Source: Plecoglossus altivelis
Taxonomy: Eukaryota; Chordata; Actinopteri; Osmeriformes; Plecoglossidae
DNA length: 64,000 bases
Reading direction: 5' to 3'
Assembly: GCA_036571765.1 (NCBI GenBank)
Contig: BROE01000001.1
Coordinates: 9,757,518 to 9,821,517 of the forward strand
Made by a program: the position numbers and the translations under genes
Shown: positions 22,937-35,400 of the stretch, piece after piece
Position numbering within the stretch: position 1 is the stretch's first letter
Layout of the letters: every line of letters begins with the position of its first letter
The notes under the pieces: generated by a model
Databases searched by the model: none
What the model was told of the DNA's origin: nothing
Seen by the model: the letters and a program-made list of their open reading frames with translations, nothing else

Positions 22937-24949
22937 CTTAACTGATATGTGCTCTTGTGCAATTAATGGTATAATCCAAACTGGAGGGCTTGCACCTCAA
23001 AGCAAGGAACTACTATTTAGTGGCGAACCCTTAGACAGCAAGTGTCAGGGTTTATATAGACGACCCACCGGCAAGTCTCACACCTCAAGACGGTGGGCTT
23101 GGCCTTGCTGTCGTAGAGCGGACCAGTCATTAGAGGAGGTGCTCCAGTCCCATCCGTGGATGATCGGCGTCATATAATCTTGCACCTCCTCATCCCCGTC
23201 CTCGCTGAAGGAGATGGAATGAATGAAGGACAATGTGGACCCTGTCGGCAGCGGCCAGTCGAGGAGCGCATTCCACACAATGTAGCTCCGCCAGAGCTCT
23301 GATGTTAAATTACACACGTTTGTATGCGGTTGCTTGAGCACGGGCTCTTTGGCAGGCGTCTTACTGCAATATCCCGAGAATAGATTTTATTGTATACTGA
23401 GAGGAGGGCATGCTGATGTCACTGACCTTGAGATGTTCCCTGGTGTATTTTCGTTTTTTGGCAGATAAAGAGGATATAGGCTACATTAAACCTGCGCATC
23501 GTGCACGAAAGAACTGAAAATCAGTTGGGTTGCCGCGTAGATTTCTCCAGTGAACTATAAATAATGTGCCGCTTCCAGACAGCGTATAACCCATATCTTA
23601 AAGCGCAATCGCTTTTTATCATCGTATATTTTTTAAAGGGGCCACGACATGTTATATCCATACATCTTAAATTGAATAAACACCGGTCAACAATTATACA
23701 GTAGCCTAAATTACATAAGAATATGTCTATACCGTATCATAATATTATACTGTTTTACTTTGCCACTGGTTATGGTTACCATTTTATATTATGGTACACA
23801 TTAATAAATGAACAATATACATTAATATATATATGTGTAAATGTACTGCTGTAAAAAATAGTCGGTTCGTGTCGGATGCAGGAGCAGAACAGTGGGGTAC
23901 CCTGCGCATGTTCTGCCATCTAGTGGTATAGCATGCTACATGCAGCACGGCTCCGATTGGTTGAGAAATCCTTAGAACCTGATGGAGCGTTTAACTTTAG
24001 TCTTTAGAAGGACATGTCATCCCTGGATGTAGAGCACCTTCTATGAATGAATCTGATTGTGAATCTGATTAGAGCAGCAGTAGCATTCCCCCCAAAACAT
24101 CTAAGAACAGATTTCCTATATCCTCCACCCCAGGAGACAGTGTTCTGCCCGGTCAAATCAGCCCCAACATCTCCAAGGAGCCAAGTCAATCAGATACATT
24201 CAGACCTGTGAAAAGATGCAAATGACTCTTTCATGCCACAGATGTGATTTTGTCCCTGGCGTGGGGAAGGGAGAGATGGTGGAGCAGACAACTGAGAGTG
24301 AAGCGTCATACACCACAAGCACTGTTGGAGTGTGAAGCTAGCTCATTTAACACTTCTGCTCATTCATCTCTCTGGCAGGATGGGTTATGACATCACGAGT
24401 CTTGGGAAGCCAATGTTGAGGTTGTTATTATAAGGTAGTAGGGGGCCCACTGGCCAAGCTTTGAGTACGTTTCATAAAAGCAGTTAAATAAAACAGTCAG
24501 TCACACTCATTGGTGATGTAGGAGAATGAGAAAGACAGGGCAAGTTTCTATTTAGTCATTTCTGTGATTGTGTGACATTTCGATTGGTTTGGTGTATGTT
24601 GAGCCGCACTTATAAATTACTTTGCCATTATGAAATCGCTGTAAAAGTGCAAAGGAATTGTAGTTACGGTTGCACAAATGTATCATCCTACTGCAAGAGA
24701 GCAGTCTTTGGAGATTCTGCCCCAGAATGCGTGACCAACATAATGTTCTGCCTCAGTAGTGTGTCGGCCCATTAGACCAGAGTGATTGACGGCTGTCCAT
24801 CAACTTTAACATTACACAAGAAACAAGTATTTTCTTTATCTATTGGGCTGTATAGACAAGCTGTCCTGTATCGTGATTCAGCGTGAAGTTGTGGTACGTT
24901 AAATGACCACCTGAAGACGCATCTGTTTTGTTGACCGTCATCTTAGACT
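22937..24949. other. 5' flank of the carbonic anhydrase gene
   Basis: Contains the TATA box at 23051-23058 and its upstream region. Farther out (about 23600-23850) the DNA is AT-rich. No exon was recognised. The 87-codon open frame on the minus strand at 23078-23341 overlaps the presumed promoter and resembles nothing I know. Confidence 0.55.
23051..23058 (-). promoter_or_regulatory. cahz: TATA box of the carbonic anhydrase gene
   Basis: TATATAAA on the minus strand, 115 bases upstream of the start codon. With usual spacing transcription would start near 23025-23030, giving a 5' UTR of about 90 bases with no intron. A GATA-type site (AGATAA, 23463-23468, plus strand) lies about 400 bases farther upstream, in keeping with red-cell expression known for the family, though single short sites prove little. 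Confidence 0.55.
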
Positions 24950-24959
24950 ACTGAGTTGA

Positions 24960-25348
24960 GCGGCCCTCAATCTCGCGCTGGTCTAAATTGAGCGCCGCTC
25001 TAAATGCAAAAACAAAAATCTGTTATGGATTTTATTTGAGAGTGGCTTGGTCAGAGGAGAAGGGTATCAACTACAAGTATTATTGTATTGCCATCGACAA
25101 ACTCCACGTCGGGTCTTCTTTGCATCTGGATTTCCGCTACATGCTTCCTCTCCTCTCCGCGCTGTCGCGCTGCAGTAGCAGCAACAGAGCGAGCCGTCAG
25201 GTGCGTGGATGGAACGGAGGCTCATGCGATTTGAAATCCACATACCATTAGTCGTTCTCTTTCATCGTTTCAGGTTCGATACAGACGTCATTTAGGATTT
25301 ACTCCATTTCTCCCCATTCATGAATTATGATTTGACAAAGAACTGACG
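24960..25348 (+). promoter_or_regulatory. CpG-rich patch with splice donors: possible dlgap1 promoter and first untranslated exon
   Basis: By eye there are about 17 CpGs between 25090 and 25300, against near absence in the surrounding kilobases. The patch also has a CRE-like gacgtca and two good plus-strand donors: cag/gtgcgt near 25200 and a strong acg/gtaaga ending at 25348. The dlgap1 coding exon downstream starts with a splice acceptor (52654), so an upstream untranslated exon must exist and this is the best nearby candidate. The assignment is inference; it could also serve an unannotated transcript. Confidence 0.3.
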
Positions 25349-26117
25349 GTAAGAAAACAAAATATTTCTGCCTTTTGAACGTCTTTCGAACGCATTTCTG
25401 TTTCAGACTCTGAACTGTATTTTTATATAGTTATCCTTATATTGATTAACTGACTGGCCTTCAAGCGGCCAACTACGTATGCTTAAACAATTACATTTTT
25501 ATAGCAGAATTAGGGGTTTACCCCTAAACACCGCAGCCACAGCCACACTCATGTGTTGAACTGTAGGCTACATCATTTTGCGCTCCAGATCGCATTCACA
25601 GCGCTGGGTGACTCGTTTGTGATGATTAACACAATTGCAGCGAACACATTTGGAAACAAAAAGTGTCGTATCGGGATTTTGATTCTCAAATGTTCTGTTT
25701 TCTCTGCTGGGGTGGAATGTTAGAGGAGCAAACCCATCTGGGGCACTGACAACAATACTGTTTAATGAGTGAGGCAAGTTGTGAGTTTCATATTTTGATG
25801 TGAGTATACAAAATAAAAGGCGGTCTCTAATGATCAATTTAATGTCAATGGCAACTATTATTCAACAGGGAATTCCCCAAAACATTGAAGTGATGGTTAC
25901 TGTTGGCTGATGGCTACGTTTGTAAAACGGAGGTGGGCGTTCATCGCGTCCTATCAACTTCCCCGAAGCTAAACCCTACAAGTGTAACTAAACGCGACAC
26001 ATTTATTACACTCCCACATTCACAAAATACCATGTGCTGCAACAATTTGTCAGAACATTTGGCCTGCTGTGTGTTTCTCCTGTGTGAGATTGGAAGAGAT
26101 AAAGAGACATTGTGTGT

Positions 26118-26166
26118 GTAGGTGTGTGCCTGCCTGTTTGTGTGTGTGTGTGTGTGTATGTGCGTG
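26118..26166. repeat. (GT)n-rich microsatellite
   Basis: Interrupted GT repeat with one run of about eight perfect units. Confidence 0.85.
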
Positions 26167-26749
26167 TGTAGCTGTGTCTGGTGAGAGATTTTAAAAGAGT
26201 GAAGATACTCAGGGAGAACCTGGGACCAGTGGAAGGTTATTGCCTCCTGACAGCCAGCTTGAATTGGAAAGGTGTTTGATTTATGATCTTAAAAAGATTA
26301 CATTGAACGGAGACAAGGAAATGGACAGAGGGGGACAGAAGTTAGATTTCCCCTTAAGTGCATTAGCCAAACAGGTGTAGTTTATGGTAGACATCAGGCA
26401 AGCAGCTCTCAGATGAGTGCCTGTTCTTGATTCTTCTGGGTTACAAACCAGCAACCCTGAACCTATTGGTCAGAGTGTTACCCAAACTCTATTGCAGGAC
26501 AGAGATTTGAAAGTATTTGTACATTCTTAAAGAAGGGCCGCATTTCTGAGTCAGTCTTGACAAAGCTGCATTAGTATCATGGAGAGAAGCCAGTCGTCAT
26601 CTTCTTCCTCCGCGCAGTTCCACGCTCGCTCGCTGTGTGTCAGAATTATTTGCGGATTACAGAGATGTCATTTGAAGATAAAGATAGACGGCATACGTAC
26701 ACAGACTACCCCCACAGCCAATATGCTCTTTTTGTCGCTCGATCAGCCA

Positions 26750-26826
26750 ATACACAGACAGACAGACACACACATGTTCACACACACAGACAGACATGCA
26801 CACACAGATAGACATACACACATCTA
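26750..26826. repeat. CA/CAGA-rich microsatellite
   Basis: Alternating cacaca and cagacaga units. Confidence 0.85.
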
Positions 26827-27032
26827 ACATTGTAAGCCTATATCCACTCCTAACGTCCAGTACCAGTACTATAACCTTAAGCCGGTTGATACAAGAAAGA
26901 TATCTGAGTAGGTTCAACACTGTCTTGGAGTTGCATAATGTTGGAGAGCAGCACACTCAATCCGTTATAGAATAAATGACAACCTATAGTCCTGGAGGGG
27001 GAATAGAAACCAGTGAAACTATTTTGAAGGAA

Positions 27033-27170
27033 AGCCGAAAGAGGTGAAAGAAATGGGGGGTGAAAGAAAGAGAGAGCGAGAGAGCCGAAAGAGACAGCAC
27101 GTGGGAGGGAGAAAAGAGAAAGGGAGACAGGGAGAAGAAAAGAGAGAGCTGAAGAAGAGAAGGAGAAGAC
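27033..27170. repeat. Purine-rich (GA) tract
   Basis: Imperfect GA repeats over about 140 bases on the plus strand. Confidence 0.8.
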
Positions 27171-27210
27171 TGGCTGCATAATCATATTCATTAGAGCTGA
27201 GGAAGTCGGT

Positions 27211-27239
27211 CCACTGTGTCAAGTCAGCTGACACAGTGG
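27211..27239. repeat. Perfect 11-bp inverted repeat
   Basis: Arm ccactgtgtca (27211-27221), a 7-base spacer, then its exact reverse complement (27229-27239). The centre also contains the palindrome gtcagctgac. Confidence 0.85.
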
Positions 27240-28808
27240 CATTTCTTCTCTGAACAGCATGTCTTCACTATGCTCAGCCCGAAATAGACGCAACAATACA
27301 GTAGAACTATGCAGAAATAGCCTGGTGGCTTGACTTTGATTCTGACCTGCAGCCTCCCACCAGGATGGAATATCCTCCAGAGAATGATGGGCTAAGATGT
27401 TCTGAAGACAAAGAACAGCCTTGTCGGACCCATGCAGCGTTTGGCAATTTAGTCCTTTTTTCATGGTAGAATTATCTCCTTTTAGGACATTTTCTGGAGT
27501 CAGCGACGACTGTTCAATGCAACCATTGGATTGTCTCACTGTTGATTCTGCAGTTTATTCATGTTGAACCCATTCGCTCACCAGATGCCTGCCTGTGGTA
27601 ATGTTTTGGGGGATGGCACATACAGAGAGCAAGACCGGCTGCATTGCTCCCAAGGTCTCCTTCAATAGATTGTTTTCACTTGCTTCCATCCAAGCTGGGT
27701 CTCTGGTGTTGGTCTCTGTTGGTTGTTGTAAAGCCCTTTCTGACAAGGCTCAGTCTAATACGTTAACGGGCCTCCTTGCCCTGCCTCCTCTGGTCCCTGG
27801 AGTGAGCAGCTATCGTCTGCTCCAGCTAACTTCACCAACGAAAGGTCACATGGATGTGGCAGATCAAGTGTGAGCCTCTTCCCTCTCGTCCACCGGGAGG
27901 TGTGTTTACCTGGCCTGGGTGTTCTCTGCTCACATGTGGGACTGCTGCATTATGGGAGGTGAGGGGGTGCATCTGGGACATCAAGGGAACGGAGGGAAAT
28001 AGAAAGACCTCGGCCGGTTTGTACTGTGAAAGGAAAGACTGATGAATTGCCTCATTAGAAAAAAATATCCTGAAATTTGGCATTTTACAGATGATGGTTT
28101 AGGAGAATGAAGTTAAAGTGCATTTTAAGCATTCATTAGTATCGTAAAATTGCATTTATCTGTGAGTTATGACATCAATATGACGTTCTTAAGCATTTAC
28201 AACTGGGACCTATTTTCAAAACAACAAAAATGCCTCCTTGCTTTCAGTGTTGTTCAGTATGATGGCTCAAGGTCTGAGATTAGCAGAACATAGCTCATTC
28301 AGATTGATTTGCATAAGCCACTGCCTTTTGAACGTGCTGTTCCAGTATTTCTGTTCAGAGGTTTGTAAATGAGTGCACAACACACATAGTAACACTGTAG
28401 CCCTGCCTGTTGGCCATACTGCTGCAGCTGCCGGGGTTTCCACGGTGACCAGTGGGAGGAGGGGCACGTCAGGCTGAGAAGCAGCTTTCGTTGTGGCCTA
28501 ACGCAATGCATTGGATATTGCGTCAATTTACCTAATGCACATTATTTCCAGCGTAGTGAGGGATGCTACAGTATTCAGGCTTCACCTTTAGAATGTACAG
28601 TAACTTCAGAGCAGGATTAAGTCTAATGTGTTCTTCAGAACAGGATGATGACTCATGTTATAACTAGTAATAGACAAGGGCAGATGAAGTCACAGTTATC
28701 AGACTCGCCACTTCTGGAAGGATAAAAGCAGTCAGGGGAAATGACCCCCAACAGAGACTGTTATGAACCCTCACACATCATGTCTGGACTGGGATGTTTT
28801 AAGTGATT

Positions 28809-28932
28809 GCGTGTGTGTTTGTGTCTGTGTGGGTGTGTTTGAGTGTGCGTTTGGGTGTGTGTTTGTCTGTGTGTGTGTGTTTGAGTGTATGTGTTTGAGC
28901 ATGTGTTTGTGTGTTTGAGTGTGTGTGTTAGT
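28809..28932. repeat. (GT)n-rich microsatellite with TTTGAGTGT units
   Basis: About 120 bases of interrupted GT repeats in which gtgtttgag recurs several times. Confidence 0.88.
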
Positions 28933-30074
28933 GAATCGTTTTCCCACATAGATCTGCGTGAGTGATTCACTTACACTCGCCAACCCTGTCTTCAGCCTGT
29001 CTCTGTATTAGAGAGCCTAACACTATGATCTGCATTGAAATTAAGTTATATTCTCCAGTCAGTAAGTTATTGAACTTTATTCTAACAATCATTAGCACCA
29101 TCCTCGTAGGCAGATAGTTTGGGAGTCAAAGTAAAGAGAAGTCCGTCTTCAACTATAGTGTTTTGTCCCAATCTTAATCTAATGCACATACCATTTGAGA
29201 TCATGTGAGGTAATGTTACGTAGGTAATGGTAATAGTAACGTAGGTGAAGGTAATGTAATTGGTGAGGCTTTTTACACCAGGCTACATCGGAGTGCAGGA
29301 ATCCAACCCCGTACTTGTGTCTGAGGTCTGTGAGGAGGAGTTAGAAGGTAACTGACCAGAGTCGTGTGGCAGGTTTCACTGCAACATCTGGATCACAGTC
29401 TGGCTGCCACAGAGTTCCTGCTTTGGAACCTTTACTGGTCTTTTCAATCCAGTGTCTTGTCTTTCCTCAAACCTCTGCTATTCTTAGTCAAGGAAACGGA
29501 AAACCCCGGCTCTCATTTGACAGGTTGTGTGTGTGTCTGTGTGTGTGACAGAGAGCGAGAGCGAGAGAAAGTGAGATGTGGATGTGATTCTGTGTCAGTT
29601 CACCGGATGTTCACATTTCCCATGACAATGAGTCGAGGAAGGATGGTAATTATGTGCAGTTATCCGTGACCTGTTGCAGGAGAAAAATAATGTTTTAATT
29701 TGAGCCTCGTTCAATCATCCGAACATGTCTAGAGTTTAAGGCAGTAGGTTTACCACAACACACATTGTATATTCTGCTTGCTCTGACTTCATTTCTCCAC
29801 CTTTATGAACTTACTCATTGAGTGTCTGAAAGTGTAAAGCGCAAATCACAAATTACTGATGATGTTGTTTCAACCGATAGAATCAGCCACTTTAAAGAAG
29901 TGTTGTCTCCTCCTTAAACCCCAGCAGCACAGTACATGGGGTAGGCTGCACACTATGTACAGTTAGCAATGTTGTTTACATGCTTGTTGAACATTAAAAG
30001 CAGTTGGCTGAGGGAAAGACCACTAGGGATACACAACTTAGCTTTGTAGAGAACTGTGAGTGCAGGCGGAGGGA

Positions 30075-30208
30075 TAGGGAAGAGAGAGAGAGAGAGAGAG
30101 AGAGCGGGACAGAGATGGAAAGAAGCTGAGGGGGGAGAGATAAAGGAGAGAGAGAGAGATATTGAGGGAGAAGAGATAGATAAAGAGAGAGAGAGGTAAA
30201 GAGAGAGG
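30075..30208. repeat. (GA)n-rich tract
   Basis: Interrupted GA repeats on the plus strand, followed after about 80 unique bases by a CT tract of opposite composition. Confidence 0.88.
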
Positions 30209-30289
30209 TTTAAGAATCTTATCAGGCTCTCGACAGCCTGAGCAATGGTATGTGGTATGTGACCTGTTTAGCAGCACTGGAGAGCTATC

Positions 30290-30482
30290 CCCCCTCTCTC
30301 TTTCCCTCTCTTTCTCTCTCGCTCTCTTTCTCTCTCTCTCTCTTTCTCTCTTTTTCTCTCTCTCACTTTCTCTCTCTCTCCCTCTATGTCCCCCACTCTC
30401 TCTCTCTCTCTCCCTTTTGTCTCCTCTCTTTCCCTCTCTATCCCTCCACTCTCTCACTCTCTCTCTCCTTCTCTATCTCAGA
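30290..30482. repeat. (CT)n-rich tract
   Basis: About 190 bases of ctctct/tttctc repeats. The overlapping open frames are Ser/Leu strings with no gene character. Confidence 0.88.
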
Positions 30483-32279
30483 CACACACAGACGGATACA
30501 CAGACATAGGGGCCACATCCAAACAGACACACCCAGACACATGCAGCATGTGAAGAACGTACAGCTCCCCTCCAGACGACTATCTGGACAAGCAGAAGAC
30601 GAAGGAAGCGCAAGTGAACATTGTGTCCTTGAAGATGGTGCACACCTAATGAAAGCAGCCTCAGAGCCCTGTTCTCTCATGCGCCTGTCCACTTCAAGTG
30701 GGCTATTCCTGGATGGGTTTCCTCAAACCCCCATTTAGGTTCTGTTTTTTCCTCTCTGGAATCATAATGTATTATTGAGAAGATAATGCTCTCTAATGGG
30801 TAGAAGTGTGCAGCTCTGTGGAGAACACCTAGTGTTTGCTTACCTGAATGTTACTTTCACGAGATAGGACCTAAAGAATACGATCGAGACCAATGAGAAG
30901 CTGAATGAAACATTGAAAAAAATTCTGAAGGTGATCCGCTTAAAAACTTTGTAATATTTTTCTCTGAAACATGAAGAGAGCTCCTTTGTAAAGAAATGAA
31001 GCTCTATACAAAGGACAGCCTTAATATAATAATAATAATCGGGGGATGTCAAGTGAAGTATTTAACCTCTCTGTTGTATTATTATGTTCTATTTACAATC
31101 ATCAGTGAATGATAGTTTGTGATCTGAAACTGAGTTCTGCTTGTTAATACATTCTGATTATACGATCTAGTCTGGTCTTTTAAGACTGGGATTACAGTCT
31201 TATTCATTGTCTAGTAAACTGCCAATCTATTCATCGTGGTTTATCACTTAATCCTTGCTACATATCTATTTAACCGATGACCTTTATAAAAGAGCAGAAC
31301 ATTTTATTAGTGGCATCTAAGAATCGTTTTTTGGCTATTAATGGTAATGCGTTGTCATGGACACACGGGCGGAGGGTAGCTACACGTATGTCAGCATGGG
31401 CATCATGTGTATTGATTTGATCTAGAGAACCGCTTCGACCCGATCCCGCAATGCAACAATCCATTACTACAAACCATGTTTGATTTATGTCTGTATTTCA
31501 GTCGTTAGAAGATAATCTCTTGACTCAAGCCATTAGAAATATTCCAAACTATGACAGATGCACTTATACATTTTATTGGCAGTGCCGTCAAATTTCCAGA
31601 CAGACGTTCACGTGCTAATGTTGGCCTTGCCTAGCAATCCTTACATTGAAGGTGCAAGGAGGACCATGTCAGTAGCAGAGGGCAATGTGTCCTAGTGAGG
31701 CAGCGCTGGGTGATGAATCCAGGACCATGGACAGTTCTCAAAAGCAGCTCCACAGAGCTTGTGCTATCGATGGCACTGCGCAGCTTTAGAGGAAAAGTCA
31801 CAGCTGCATTATTGATGGCAAACGGCTGCCCACAGAGAGAATTTCGTTTAGTTATTCTCGACATCTTTAGCTTGGTGCCAATCATATTAAACGGTTCCTT
31901 TCTCATACAGTATCACACAAAAGCAGCTGTTTAGATGAGTTTGTCGTTATCTCTTGGAAGAAGGAAAAAAGAACTTTTCAGATATTCATGTGGAACTGCA
32001 CTGCCATATATAAATGATTAATACAAAACAAAGTACTTCCAAACTAGGTATTTTTGGTGTTATACTGACCTGATTCTCTGTAGGTTGTGCATGTGTGTGC
32101 ATGTGTGTGTTTGTGTGGTTGGCAGCGTTGGTAGGCAAAAATAGCAAGCTGTATGGATGCTTGCACACACACACATACACACACAGAAATGAACAAGTCA
32201 ACAGGGTATTGCGTGACATCGGCATAGTGACAGCCGGAAAGAGCGTTAAGGCTGGAAGAGCTGCTCAAAGATGCGAGTA

Positions 32280-32415
32280 GTTAAGGAGGTGAAAGCTGGA
32301 GCTGAGGGCTGGAGGAGCAGGAGGAGGTGGAGCAGATCAAGGAGGTGTGAAGGAAGGAGGAGTCATCATCTGAAGGTTGGAAGACCAGGAGGACCAGGAG
32401 GAGGAGGAGGCCTGT
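32280..32415. repeat. GGA-rich purine tract
   Basis: Imperfect gga/agg units with some unique interruptions. Confidence 0.7.
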
Positions 32416-35400
32416 TCTGTTACTACGTGTACTTGAGAGGGAATGAAGAAGAAGGAAGATCGGCTGGCGTTAGTGTGTGTGTGTGTGGGGGAGGGCTATA
32501 TGATTGCAGGAAGTGGTTGTTAACTGCTAAATTAATTGTGATGAAGTGAAGAATTCGGAAGAATGAGGGCGGAAGCAAAGTACGAGAAAGGAGAAGGGAT
32601 GGGGGAGTAGGAAAGGAGGAGAGGCACGACATTTGAGTTTCCAGAACATTCCACTTAGTTCTGAAAAGTGGCATCACCATCAGCGATGTTGAGTCATTCC
32701 ATCTGACATTGAGATTCTTCACATCTTGCAGAAAGGATTAAACACCCCCACACACATCTGGATACCCTCAAAAGCACCCATAAAACATGCACTTACATCT
32801 GAGCGCTCCAACACGTTGTGTAAACTGGGTCTCCTGTAATCAGATCAGTCACCCTAGGATAATATCGCAACATCAAATTATGCACCTGAACTTCCTGCAA
32901 GCAGTCAGGCAGACATCCTTTCTGCACAGCAGGGAGCCGGCGGGGGACAGGTGAGGCGGATGAAGGAAAGAAGAGAGTGAAAGAGAGAGAGAGACGTGAG
33001 GCAGGTGGAGACAGAAAAAGGGCGGGGGGGGGAGGTGAGCCAGTTGATGGAGGGAAAGACTCAAATGAAGGTGCAGAGACTGGATGTGTGGCACAGGAAA
33101 AGAGAAACAAGGAAGAAGGGATGGCACCAGAAAACAAAAAAAAGGAAAGTTTACGAAGTGTTTGAGAAAGATAAATGATAAAAGCTGCTAATCTCGTCAG
33201 CATGAGGCTGAATGAGGTAAATTGGGATAATTGTGTTGTCAGCAGCACCCATCATACTATCCACGGAGCGGCATTTAGCAAAGGCTGGGAGGCCAAGTGA
33301 ATTCTGCAGAGAAACAATAAAGATGACAGTGCATCGATCAATAAGACATCATATTGGAGTTCACTATCAGTATGCAAGGGAGCAGTTTTCTTGCAAAAAT
33401 CCCATTGTGCATTAGTGCTTCTAATCTTTATCTAGGACACACTGGGATTAGAAGATGCCTGGGTAAAATCCTGCTCAGGTTGAAGAAATAATCAGGCTGA
33501 GACTCACTTATCACTGTGAACTTCTGTAGCGGGATGAAACAGTGGTTGGAAGCAGGAAACCTCTCTAGTAACTGCAGCTGTCTGTGGTAGCTTCCCCAGA
33601 TTAACTGAAATCATAGTTCCAACTACTTTCCGCGTGTTTAAAACATGCTCCTGAACGTCCTACAGCAGAGTGTGTCATGACTGTTAGTTACCTCTGACTT
33701 CAGCAGCTTCCCGGAGATCAGCGGAGATCCATCCTGCCAGAGGCACATGGGGAAAACCCAAGCTACTGGGACATTAACCGCCTCTGGAGGAAGGTCACGC
33801 AGATCCCAGAGCAGTGCGAAGGATCTAGATCCTAGGTGGACGTTTCCTTCAAGACCAAACGCAGCCCAACAGCAGCTAGGTTCCCTCTGTGGCAACTAAG
33901 GCCACCTGGGATGCAGTTGACCGTGGGATGCTGTGCAGTAGTTCTGGTGTCCTGACTCAGTTGTCTATGGAACTGGTTAAGTGTGATCTGACTAGAGGGA
34001 CAGCAAGGAGATTCATTGATTGGAGAGGGCGCTTCTTTGCTAGAACAGTCCAGCCACACGTGTCTGATAGCTGGAGGATTTCTCTTCAGTCATCAATTAT
34101 GAATTCATGTTTTCCAAGCTTGTTTAGTAGTTCATTTAACCAACTGGGTTCAAAGTCGAGCTCTCCTCAGGCTATGAGACTATAGTGCTATCATGCTAAA
34201 CTAAAGCCCCAGGGAGCAGATACACCGCTCTCCACTTCTCAAACAGGATAAGTCACCAGGTTTTGTAATGATGGTGTTGAACCAAACCTTTTTAGTCACA
34301 CGTAACACAAATACCAGCTTTTGCCCTACCCTGAAGCCTTGGCTAGTCATTGCTGAAATATACACACTGACAGGCTGACTGAGTCAAGACACAGTTTGGA
34401 CATGCCCACGGAGGCTAGCTACATGACCCGGTGATTTATCATTCTGACTGTGCTATTCTGGGTTTCATTAGGTTTTGCAAAGGAATAAAAAAGATTAATA
34501 TCTACAAAGCTTTTTTTAAATCCGCAATATGAAAGATGAAATGGAGTGTATTTAATCTTCCTGTGACGTCAGCTACTACACATGCATCGCTTCATTGTTC
34601 ATTTGAGAAACAATCTGAAAGCGGGAACTGTGTCAAAATACTACACGGAATCATTTCATTTTCAATTAGTCTGAGCAGACTTTCATTTGTCTGGGACAAC
34701 GTAACCAATGGCCCATCAAAAACATCCCTCCCCCACTTGATACTCCAGACAGACGATGGAGGCCCAATTGTTCTCATCTTACTGTACAACTCAGGGATTT
34801 GATCGCAGACACAAAAATCTTTGTAACTAAGCTGAAGTTGGACCCGTCTTTAGTCTCCAGAGGAGGGGATATCATGTTGAGGAAGCTGAAATACATTAGG
34901 ATACGGCAGCTGTCTGTGCTGCACAGCCCTTGGTGATTTGTACAGGAAAGCAAGCCATGTGCCGTGTCTATCTCTTCAAGACGTTGTGTGACAGAAACAG
35001 GAGCTGATTCAAAGCTAAAGATGCAGTATGTTAAGTGACTGGAGTAGCAAAGTTGTTGCTTTTTATTAGTTTCAAAAGACTTGACTGGAATCCCTCACTG
35101 GCTAACTCTCTGAGTTTTTAATGAGGATCCACATCCTGCATGTTTTCTCATTATTCCTCTACTGGTTCATGATCCAGATTTAATCTTTTGACAAAGGCCA
35201 AAAGATCGTCTGAGGCCCACACACATACACATTGCCATGAGTCATCTCTTCACTGGCATAGTCTCCCCCACTCTCCCAGAGAAGCGGAGGAGAGGAGGAG
35301 AGAGAATAAAAGATAATGAGAGACTGTAGTCTCTGCTGCACCTGCTGGCCAGGTGATGAAGAAGGCTTCTTCCACAACTAAGAACAGATGGTGTTGCAGG

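Noticed and set aside
26395..26510. Possible SINE or tRNA-derived element
   Set aside because: A tRNA-like B-box was looked for (GGTTCGAATCC type) but only a loose ggttacaaacc is present, with no A-box and no A-rich tail.
30250..30738. 162-codon Ser/Leu/Phe-rich frame
   Set aside because: Product of the CT repeat tract.
33638..34185. Back-to-back open frames that looked like retroelement remnants
   Set aside because: No reverse transcriptase, transposase or integrase motif could be seen, and no terminal repeats.
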